Made by a program: the position numbers and the translations under genes
Shown: positions 14,819 through 22,320 of the stretch, piece by piece
Layout of the letters: each line of letters opens with the position of its first letter
Position numbering within the stretch: the first letter of the stretch is position 1
Origin: Chryseobacterium gotjawalense
GTDB lineage: Bacteria; Bacteroidota; Bacteroidia; Flavobacteriales; Weeksellaceae
Length of the DNA stretch: 64,000 nt
Direction of reading: 5' to 3'
Assembly (NCBI RefSeq): GCF_030012525.1
Contig: NZ_CP124855.1
Location: 1,860,001-1,924,000 of the forward strand
The notes under the pieces: generated by a model
Databases searched by the model: none
The model's input: the letters and a program-made list of their open reading frames with translations, nothing else
What the model was told of the DNA's origin: nothing

Positions 14819-16759
14819 TTAATTAGGAATCAGCCGTATCACGCGGTATCCTTTGTTGACGTATGCTCCGTTTTTTGTCTTTTCAAATTCAAACTTTGTA
14901 GCCAACTGTGTTTGCACTTTATTCATTTGTTTGAAAATTTCTCCTTTTTTATTCTCGCGGCTCAACATATCATTGACGACATCAAACCCGATGACCGCGT
15001 ATTTTGAAGGAGTTTTACAATATTTCTTTTTGTAAGCTTCCAGAATTTGTTTTTCGAAAACGCCGTCGGTATCTATTTTCCGGTCCATTAAATACACCAG
15101 ATTACTTTGGCTCAATTCATCTACCTTTTTCTCAAACATTGGAGAATAGTACATGCTGAAAGATTTCAGTCCAACGACTTCTTTGGAAAGAACAATCATT
15201 CTGTTGGCAAATGCATCTCCGGCTTCATCATTTTTATTTGCTAAAATGGCAATAACAGGCGCGGGTTTACCGGTCATCATATTTTGATCAGGCTGAATAT
15301 CGGCGGCCGATTTTACCAAAATAACATTTGCGTTTTTTAAATTCTTTTTCAGATTGGTTTCCAGATACTTTGCATAGGTTTGATCTGCGTCTGCAACGAT
15401 ATAGATTTTCTGATCGGAGAAGGCATCTTTTACTTCCTTCACAATCCGGTCTGCATACACGAAATCACTGGTTTCAATAATAATCAGATTCTGGTAAGAC
15501 AACAGATCTTCTGAATTGGCGAAAGGTGCTACCACAGGTATTTTGCTGCTTTTAACATAATCCAGAACCTGCAAAACATTTGACTTAAAAAACGGGCCGA
15601 TAATTAAATCAGTATTATCTCTATTGATCTGCGTTAAAGAATTTATAAAACTTTTCTCGCTTCCGGCATCAATTATCTTGATATCCAGATTTTTACCGCT
15701 TTTTGTATTTTGTTCAATGGCTAATTTTGCGCCGGCCAGAAAGTCCAGAGACAAAGTTCTGTATTTCGAATCATTGCTGTCAAAACCAAAAGGAAGCATA
15801 ATTACCACATTCAGCGCATTTCCGGATTTCTTAACATAGGCAGAATCCAATTTCTTAATTTTCAAAACCATTCCGGATTTCAAACCTTGCGATAAGTTCG
15901 GGTTCAAAGACAATAAATCATCCAGCGTGATTCCGAATTTATTTAAAATCCCGAATACGGTATCGCCTGCCTGAACGGTATACGTTACATAATCATCTGC
16001 AACCGATGTTGTAGAATAAGTGGACGGGGAAGCACTCTGTGAAACGGCCACCGTTTGTACTTCTGACTTCGCTTGCTCAGAAGATCCCATTCCTTTTACC
16101 TGAATAACATCACCAGGCTGCAGTCCCTTTTCTTCTAAACCTGGATTCAGTGCGAAAAGTTCTTTTTGATTTAAATTAAATTTGCGGGATAATTTATAGT
16201 AATTGTCTTTTGGCTGAACGGTATAAGCGTTTTCGTCTTTTACCTCAACTGTCACGGCTGCAGGTGTTTTTGCAGGTTCGGGATCTGGTTGTGAAACCGT
16301 TTTTGCAGGTGCAGCTACTGCAACAGCAGCTTGTTGAGCGTCACCAAATTTCTGAATATTGGCTAATGGTAAAGTTACTTCGTCACCGATTTTCAGGTGG
16401 GAATCCAGTTCAGGATTCAAGTTTCTTAACTCCGTTTCGGAAATCTGATATTGCTTGGTAATTCCGTAAACGGTTTGCTTCGGTTTTAGGATAATTTTTC
16501 CTAATTTACCGACAGATGATGCAGCTTTTTGCGGTGTAGAAACGGCAGTTGCGGCCGACCTGTTGATCAGCAAAATATCGCCAACCGACACTTTACCGTC
16601 TTTTGAACTGGGATTTAATTTCACCAAATCATCAACGGTCATGCTGTATCTTTTCGCGATATTATAAGGAGTATCTCCCTTCACCACAGTATGGGTTTTC
16701 TGGGCAGACAAACCTGCTATTGCTGTGAGACCAGCTAAAATAAAAAACTTTTTGATCAT
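14819..16759 (-). CDS. Exported protein with four LysM domains and a periplasmic-binding-like C-terminal half
   Basis: A 646-residue protein. A signal peptide (1-20, ending LSAQ) is followed by four LysM peptidoglycan-binding domains at about 22-66, 88-131, 178-222 and 258-302, each with the V-x-x-G/K-D/Q-T-x-Y/F-x-I/L...LNP pattern and separated by Ala/Pro/Ser-rich linkers. Residues 315-646 look like a type 1 periplasmic binding fold: VVIMLPFGFDSND, SLDFLAGAKLAI, DLIIGPFFKSN and IPVVAPFANSEDLL. The protein is probably held on peptidoglycan in the periplasm. The binding half resembles amino-acid ABC receptors and also the LpoA-type activators of penicillin-binding proteins; no transporter genes are nearby. 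Confidence 0.85.
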   Translation of the reverse strand: MIKKFFILAGLTAIAGLSAQKTHTVVKGDTPYNIAKRYSMTVDDLVKLNPSSKDGKVSVGDILLINRSAATAVSTPQKAASSVGKLGKIILKPKQTVYGITKQYQISETELRNLNPELDSHLKIGDEVTLPLANIQKFGDAQQAAVAVAAPAKTVSQPDPEPAKTPAAVTVEVKDENAYTVQPKDNYYKLSRKFNLNQKELFALNPGLEEKGLQPGDVIQVKGMGSSEQAKSEVQTVAVSQSASPSTYSTTSVADDYVTYTVQAGDTVFGILNKFGITLDDLLSLNPNLSQGLKSGMVLKIKKLDSAYVKKSGNALNVVIMLPFGFDSNDSKYRTLSLDFLAGAKLAIEQNTKSGKNLDIKIIDAGSEKSFINSLTQINRDNTDLIIGPFFKSNVLQVLDYVKSSKIPVVAPFANSEDLLSYQNLIIIETSDFVYADRIVKEVKDAFSDQKIYIVADADQTYAKYLETNLKKNLKNANVILVKSAADIQPDQNMMTGKPAPVIAILANKNDEAGDAFANRMIVLSKEVVGLKSFSMYYSPMFEKKVDELSQSNLVYLMDRKIDTDGVFEKQILEAYKKKYCKTPSKYAVIGFDVVNDMLSRENKKGEIFKQMNKVQTQLATKFEFEKTKNGAYVNKGYRVIRLIPN

Positions 16760-16795
16760 CTTGTAGAAAATATTTACAAAAATACTGCTTTAAAA

Positions 16796-18382
16796 TTAAA
16801 TAGTAAAAATTATTAATTCTGAGTTTTCAACCTCCAATGCGTCATAACAATTATGAAGCCACTCATTGCCAAAGTCTGAGTAAAAGACAGAGAAATTATA
16901 AGTTCTTTCCTGCCAGGTGTTTCCCGGATGGATCTTGAGAAATAAATTTTCTAAGCGCTCGAGTTTTTCACTTTGTTTGATTTTCTCGGCACGCAGCAGT
17001 CTTTTTCTCATTCGGTCAAAAGATTTCAACTGTCGGGTTTGTTCTGCTTCCACGAGATTCGCAAAGGTTTTCTCCGTTGATCCTGCTTTTGCTTTCAAAC
17101 GGACGAACTGGTCTTTTAATTGTGTTTCCTGTTGATTTAACAGGGGTAGAATTTCATTGTCGTTTAATAAAATATGATTGGTAACGGCTGCAAAATTTTT
17201 GAAAAAATCATTAATTTTTACATCTAAGTTTTCAGCCTTTGAAACCGTTTTTTCAGCAATCATCAACATTGAATTTCTTGGAATAAGGATAGGGAAAGGA
17301 AGACCGAGTTTTCCAAAATAATCCCGCAGTTCCAGCCAATACATGATTTCAGCATTCCCCCCGATGTAGGCAATATTCGGCAAAATGGTTTCCTGATAAA
17401 CCGGTCGCATCAAAGCATTCGGACTGAACCGTTCCGGATGATTTTCTAATTCGTTTAAAATTTCCTCTTTACTAAAAGATCTGTCTTTATCAGCGAGAAC
17501 AAATTGGTCCTGTTCAAAAGCAATCCTGTCCCGTGTTTCTGAAAGATAAAACAGATTGATTTCGCGCGGATTGACCTGTACTTTCCCGTATTTTTCGCTT
17601 AAGAAATCAACGGTATTTTTTGTGGTTTCAAATAAATCCTGATGGACTAATTCGTTTTTGAAAAGCGTCTTCATTTCCGTTTTCAATTTCGCTCCATCTC
17701 CATCGATAATCAATAAACCATAATCCGCAAAAAGCTCATGTACAATTATTCTGGTTGCTTGTGAAAGCGTATTTCCCTTTTTATAAGCGCGCTTTAACAA
17801 TAAAATCAGTTCAGTCCCGAAAACCGAATCTTTAAATTCTTCTTCAAATTGAGAAATGAAAAAGTCATCTTCCACCGTAATTCTGCCGACTGCGCCACCT
17901 GACTTTGCCTTGGTTTCGTAATAATGATTTTCTGTTTTGAAATGATTAATTTCTTCGAAATCATGATCTTCCGAAGCCAGCCAAAAAAGGGGAACAAAAT
18001 AGGTAGTCTGAAACTTTTCATTTAAAAACTCAGCCAGTTTTATCGTCTGCAAAATTTTATAAATGAAGAAAACGGGTCCTGTAAAAAGATTCAGCTGATG
18101 CCCCGTGGTTACCGTAAAAGTTTCTGATAACTCTAACTTCTCGAGATTGGATTGCTGATTTTCTGATTGCTCAAAATCTGCATATTGATTCTGCAAAACC
18201 TCACAAAGTACTTTTCTTTTGTCTTCGGAAAAAGACTGGCGTTTTATGTGAACCTGTTTTTCGATATTTTCGAGGTTAAAAAACTTTGCTTCGAAGCCGG
18301 GAATTTTTTGCGTCAGAAAATCTTTGATCAACAAAGGGATGCTTTCAATTTCTACAAACGGGATGTTGGTTAATTTTTTCAA
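16796..18382 (-). CDS. bshC: Bacillithiol biosynthesis cysteine-adding enzyme
   Basis: A 528-residue BshC. This enzyme adds cysteine to glucosaminyl-malate, the last step of bacillithiol synthesis in the cytoplasm. Diagnostic motifs are TTGHQLNLFTGPVFFIYK at 92-109 and PLFWLASEDHDFEEINH at 131-147, followed by the long C-terminal coiled region (KAGSTEKTF...RKRLLRAEKIKQSEKLERLE). Length is typical for the family. It follows the porin gene by 9 bases and precedes the LysM gene by 36, so it is within an apparent operon. bshA and bshB are not in this window. Confidence 0.95.
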   Translation of the reverse strand: MKKLTNIPFVEIESIPLLIKDFLTQKIPGFEAKFFNLENIEKQVHIKRQSFSEDKRKVLCEVLQNQYADFEQSENQQSNLEKLELSETFTVTTGHQLNLFTGPVFFIYKILQTIKLAEFLNEKFQTTYFVPLFWLASEDHDFEEINHFKTENHYYETKAKSGGAVGRITVEDDFFISQFEEEFKDSVFGTELILLLKRAYKKGNTLSQATRIIVHELFADYGLLIIDGDGAKLKTEMKTLFKNELVHQDLFETTKNTVDFLSEKYGKVQVNPREINLFYLSETRDRIAFEQDQFVLADKDRSFSKEEILNELENHPERFSPNALMRPVYQETILPNIAYIGGNAEIMYWLELRDYFGKLGLPFPILIPRNSMLMIAEKTVSKAENLDVKINDFFKNFAAVTNHILLNDNEILPLLNQQETQLKDQFVRLKAKAGSTEKTFANLVEAEQTRQLKSFDRMRKRLLRAEKIKQSEKLERLENLFLKIHPGNTWQERTYNFSVFYSDFGNEWLHNCYDALEVENSELIIFTI

Positions 18383-18391
18383 AATTTCTTA

Positions 18392-20320
18392 TTAGCTAAA
18401 AAGATACCATACGATTCCAAGATTCAACCGGAAATCATACAACGGATAATAAGGTGCGGTAAATGACTTATTCTTCATAAAGGTAGTATTGAGGTGCTGC
18501 GCTTCGATGAAGAAAAACATTCTTTTCACTTTCATATTAAAATAAACATCGGCAATTGGCTGGCCACCAATCGCGTACGAATTTTCATTAGGCAAAATAA
18601 ATTCATTCAACACCGGGAAAAATTCACGCGAGGCAAACTTGGAAAAATAATAAACTTTAACTCCGGCTTGAATTTCGGCAGCGTTTTTAAAGGCTTTGGT
18701 TTGGTAAAAAAGATTGGCTCTTCCTACGAAATTAGGCATCGGCAAAAGATCTTTGTTTCCGATGGCACCTTGGAAAAGCACTTTCGGATTGAGATGGAAT
18801 TTACCATAAGAAAATGTTGCTTCGCCACCGATCTGTGAAATATTCACTGAGGAAGAACTCTGCTGTGGCAGCGCTTCTGCATTCAAATAAGCATAATTAT
18901 CGATTCTGAAATAATTGGCAAAAACGCTGCTTTTAAACCATTTTAAATTCAGGTCACCACCAATTTCGGTAATGCTTTGATTTTTCGGGTCTGCAAAATA
19001 ATAATTAAATTTTTTATAAACCGAAGGATTGAGCAGCAAATTAAAACTTGGTGAAGCCGACTGAAAGTTCACTTTAGCATTTACAAAATAATCGGGAATG
19101 GGTTCAAACCGAACCACGTTTTGAGAACGGACAAAACTGCCGAATTCTTTTCCGGTGGAGAATTCCAGATTTGAATTTAGTGCTATTTTATCCCAAAGTT
19201 TCACCACCAAATTTCCAACGGCACCAATTCTGTTTTCCGAAAGTTCCTGAGGAAAACCCAAAGCAGCCGGAAAAGCCGTACCAACTCCCAGTTTGATCAT
19301 TTGATGGCGAACTCCTGCATCTAACTTAAAGTTTTCTTTATCAAACAGGATGCTTACCGTATTGCTCAAATTTGTTGAATATTTTTTTGAAGAGGCTGGA
19401 TAATCAAACAATTCCGAAGGATCGCTGAAGTAATAGCGCTCCGGCGAAGATTGATTGTAATAATATTTATTCGTCTGACTGAAAATGGTATGCCGGATTT
19501 TAAACGGAAACTTTTCGGAATTGAAAGGTTTGAATTCATGGCTGAAATAATACCGTCGGTAAGCAAACTGTGAATTGGAACCGCTCAGGTTAACCTGAAG
19601 ATTTTCGCGGTTGTTAAAATCAGAATTTCCATTGAGAAACAAATCCAGATCGGCGATTCCACCATTCTCCTGATTGTTGACATTCTGATGAATAAAATGC
19701 GCAAAGGCTTCGTATTTCCCGTTTTTAGAAAGGTAGTGTCCGGAAAACAGGACTTCATTATTGGAAGCCAAGGAGTTTAAATAATGGCCTTGTGAGCGAA
19801 GTCCGGTATATTCTACGGCAAAGTTGAATTCTTTGCCAATATTCTGGGTGTAGGTGGATTGCAGTACCGCGCCATTCCGCACCGAATTATGATAAATAAA
19901 TGCGGCGGTTGGTGTTTTTACATCATAGTAACGTATCTCCTTAATTCCTTTAATAAAATAAGATTTATTGGTGGGAAGCAGCGACAGGTTTTGCTCGGTG
20001 TCTACTTCAAATACCAAAGGATTAAATCCTGAACCGACATTGGCGAACTGAACTTTGCCGAAATTATCCCGGTTGTTGTATTGGGAAAATATAAAAGTTT
20101 TGTCGTGGGTAAAAACCGTATCAAAGATTTTCTTCTCAGAAAACTGCGTTCTGTAGGTATAATCGTAAATGGTTGGTTTAAAAATTTTCAGTGAATCTTT
20201 GAAGCCCGAATCGATAACTAAGGTGTCGCCGGGTTTCACACGATTAGCGTCGGTTTTGTTGACAATCTGTGCATCAAGGTTATAGCAAAAAAGAAATATG
20301 CAGAAAAGGATGAATCTCAT
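18392..20320 (-). CDS. Putative outer-membrane porin (Bacteroidota porin family)
   Basis: Start taken at the ATG at 20320 (642 residues, MRFILFCIFLFCYNLDAQ signal peptide). The longer frame from 20389 is rejected because a perfect -7 box lies inside it at 20338-20345. The mature protein is rich in alternating polar/aromatic strands (FNFAVEYTGLRSQGHYL, KIRHTIFSQTNKYYYNQ, RLNLGIVWYLFS at the end), as in the putative porin family of Flavobacteriia (PF14121-like). It would form a beta barrel in the outer membrane; its solute is unknown. First gene of the run with bshC. Confidence 0.8.
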   Translation of the reverse strand: MRFILFCIFLFCYNLDAQIVNKTDANRVKPGDTLVIDSGFKDSLKIFKPTIYDYTYRTQFSEKKIFDTVFTHDKTFIFSQYNNRDNFGKVQFANVGSGFNPLVFEVDTEQNLSLLPTNKSYFIKGIKEIRYYDVKTPTAAFIYHNSVRNGAVLQSTYTQNIGKEFNFAVEYTGLRSQGHYLNSLASNNEVLFSGHYLSKNGKYEAFAHFIHQNVNNQENGGIADLDLFLNGNSDFNNRENLQVNLSGSNSQFAYRRYYFSHEFKPFNSEKFPFKIRHTIFSQTNKYYYNQSSPERYYFSDPSELFDYPASSKKYSTNLSNTVSILFDKENFKLDAGVRHQMIKLGVGTAFPAALGFPQELSENRIGAVGNLVVKLWDKIALNSNLEFSTGKEFGSFVRSQNVVRFEPIPDYFVNAKVNFQSASPSFNLLLNPSVYKKFNYYFADPKNQSITEIGGDLNLKWFKSSVFANYFRIDNYAYLNAEALPQQSSSSVNISQIGGEATFSYGKFHLNPKVLFQGAIGNKDLLPMPNFVGRANLFYQTKAFKNAAEIQAGVKVYYFSKFASREFFPVLNEFILPNENSYAIGGQPIADVYFNMKVKRMFFFIEAQHLNTTFMKNKSFTAPYYPLYDFRLNLGIVWYLFS

Positions 20321-20337
20321 TCTATTTGTTTGGTGTA

Positions 20338-20345
20338 CAAATGTA
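20338..20345 (-). promoter_or_regulatory. -7 box for the porin-bshC run
   Basis: TACATTTG on the minus strand, 17 bases before the ATG at 20320. It decides the shorter start for the porin gene. No -33 TTG at the normal spacing. Confidence 0.5.
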
Positions 20346-20500
20346 AGAAATATAAGGAAATAAAAAAGGGAGGTGATTTTGATAATCAATATACTGAAAC
20401 CAATAGCGTCCTGAACATTTTGAAAAAAAGGTAAAAAAAAGAGGGTAAAGTTTAGTATCTCAAAGTATCATTGAGTTGCATAACAAAACCCCTCCCTCTC

Positions 20501-20542
20501 ATGGCAAATATAACATTGTTTTCGCAAATAACTGCTAGATAA
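20501..20542 (+). pseudogene. First 13 codons of an IS4-type transposase, a remnant
   Basis: ATG at 20501 reads MANITLFSQITAR then stop. The opening resembles the N-terminus of IS4-family transposases of Bacteroidota (N-I-T-L-F-S-Q-I). The frame then ends and the following bases (20537-20605) contain an ATAAGACC...GGTCTTAT inverted pair and the palindrome CAGTGGCCACTG, which look like joined element ends. The rest of the transposase is absent. The family is inferred from this short start only. Confidence 0.35.
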
Positions 20543-20612
20543 GACCGTTCAAAAAAGTGGTGTTTTTTCAGTGGCCACTGCAAAATCCTGGTCTTATTTT
20601 TGAACAGTAATC

Positions 20613-21035
20613 CTACTGATTAAGAAATTCCATCATTTTGATCATATCGTTTTCTTTAGAGAATATCAGTTTATTACCTTTAACAAATTTTTCAAATTTC
20701 GGTCCATCGGTTTCAAACCGCGCAATGAACTCTTTGCTGTTTTTAGGAAATTTAAAGAATTCATTTTCTTTCTTGACCAAATACAGATCTCTTTCTTTTG
20801 CATAATAATCATTCGCATCTTTACTATAGGCATTTGGGCTTTTCTCGCCTTTTAATAATTCCACTTTTTCTCTTTTGTATAAAGAATATTTTGGATTCTC
20901 AGCGAGCAGAATCAAGTATCCAAATCTACTTTTGGAGTCGAAGGAATAGTTAAGAATTTGGTAGGTTCTCTTTACATCTTTGAATTCAATTTTTAAACCT
21001 TCTTCTTTGTTGGCGTAATAAACTGCCAGGATTTT
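20613..21035 (-). pseudogene. 5'-truncated paralogue of the exported protein at 10180-10836
   Basis: The frame is open from just after an in-frame TAG (21036-21038) to the stop at 20613, about 140 residues, and has no ATG in a sensible place; a TTG at 20915 is the only marked start. The sequence lines up with the C-terminal two thirds of the 10180-10836 protein: F-G-Y-L-I-L-L-A-E versus L-G-Y-L-F-V-V-A-D, a Y-A-K-E-R-D-L-Y-L-V-K-K segment, and F-V-K-G-N-K then an M-x-x-M-x-x-F helix. The signal peptide and N-terminal domain are missing. It sits next to the IS4 remnant, which may have caused the loss. Confidence 0.6.
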
Positions 21036-21048
21036 CTACATAATGAAG

Positions 21049-21088
21049 CTTAAAAAAAAATCAGAATAGAAAGATTTCTATTCTGATT
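21049..21088 (-). terminator. Terminator of susCD pair 1
   Basis: AATCAGAATAGAAA (21059-21072) and TTTCTATTCTGATT (21075-21088) are exact complements with a 2-base centre, and the minus strand continues into a T-rich tail. It lies 36 bases past the susD stop. Confidence 0.85.
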
Positions 21089-21124
21089 AGTCTTACAATT
21101 GACATAAAAGTCAATTATCATTAA

Positions 21125-22309
21125 TTAATGCAATAAATCATTAGCATCCATTGCTCCTTGAGGGAAAGGTAATTTATATTTTTCACCTTTAAGTTTCAAG
21201 TCTTGCCATCTTACCCATTCGAAAGATAACTCAACTCTTCTCTCATTATCTAATGAAAGATTTGATTTTCTTACATTCTGTAATTCTGCTAATCTATTTT
21301 TATTTCCCGCCTCTGCAGAAATTAAATACATTTCGGGAATTCTAGAAATTAAGAGGTCAGAGTCATCATTTGGACTATATTTATTGGAGAAAACAAAACC
21401 TCCAGTAGATGGTGCTTCTGCGATATCGAACATGGTTTTTCTCGTGTCATTTGCTCCTAACAAAGCTAACAAATCATCTGAAGCCGCGAAACAGTTCCAT
21501 GTGCTGGCATCGTAACTCATTATCCATCCCCAAGATCCATTCTCTTCAGCTTTATTACCAGCGAATTTTAAAATCACTTCCGATGCATTCTCTTTAGGAT
21601 TATTAGCAATGCTAAATTTTCCACTTTTAATCAGTTCCTCAGCTTCTACACCTGCAGCGTTAATATCTCCTTTTATTCTTAAAACTCTGGCCAAAAGAGC
21701 TTGAGCAGCTTCCTTGGTTGGTGTTAACTGAACTAAAGAAGCGTTAGATGCATTGAATGGCTCAATACTTCCTTTTGCTGCTTTTAAATCTGCAATAATA
21801 AAATCTAACACGTCCGCACCTGAGCTTACTGCAATGGGACCAGGAGCCGTATTTTCATCAACAATAGGAACTCCTTCATACAAGTCATAAAGTCTTAAGT
21901 ATGAAAGCGCTCTTACATATTTAGCTTTACCAATTTGTGAAGCTGAAGAAGAAGGTACTTTAATAATAGTATTCGCTCTTGAGATCGCTGTATAAAAGTC
22001 TTTATAATAATAACTTAATAAAATATCTCCCGGAGGTACTACATGTTCGAATAAATACTGAAGCTGAATGAATTGAAATTTAACCGGCTTATAATTGTCT
22101 GCCATAACTTCAGTAGCCATAATGCTGAAATAAGGATAACCACTCGGCTCCATAATTCTTTTATAAGCTCCTGTCAATAATTTGTCAACATCCTCTGTCG
22201 AAAGTGTTGAGTTTGCATCAAGTGACGCAACAGATTCCGCTTCCAACGCTCTGTTACATGAGGTTAAAAATAAACTGCATGCAAATAATAATATACTTAG
22301 TTTTTTCAT
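21125..22309 (-). CDS. SusD/RagB-family nutrient-binding lipoprotein, pair 1
   Basis: A 394-residue SusD-like protein, shorter than the usual 450-550. The lipobox LTSC puts the acylated Cys at 18, followed by NRALE. TPR-like helices include the segment with AKYVRALSYLRLYDLYEGVPIVDE (starting at about 127) and the C-terminal LDNERRVELSFEWVRWQDLK block seen in most SusD proteins. The protein forms the outer lid of the SusC pore and captures the ligand at the cell surface. It begins 11 bases after susC1. The loop between the RWQDLK block and the C-terminus is much reduced. Confidence 0.9.
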   Translation of the reverse strand: MKKLSILLFACSLFLTSCNRALEAESVASLDANSTLSTEDVDKLLTGAYKRIMEPSGYPYFSIMATEVMADNYKPVKFQFIQLQYLFEHVVPPGDILLSYYYKDFYTAISRANTIIKVPSSSASQIGKAKYVRALSYLRLYDLYEGVPIVDENTAPGPIAVSSGADVLDFIIADLKAAKGSIEPFNASNASLVQLTPTKEAAQALLARVLRIKGDINAAGVEAEELIKSGKFSIANNPKENASEVILKFAGNKAEENGSWGWIMSYDASTWNCFAASDDLLALLGANDTRKTMFDIAEAPSTGGFVFSNKYSPNDDSDLLISRIPEMYLISAEAGNKNRLAELQNVRKSNLSLDNERRVELSFEWVRWQDLKLKGEKYKLPFPQGAMDANDLLH

Positions 22310-22320
22310 TGTTTTAATTC

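Noticed and set aside
18392-20389. Longer porin start with 23 extra residues
   Set aside because: The extension contains a perfect -7 box, and the shorter form starts with a normal signal peptide.
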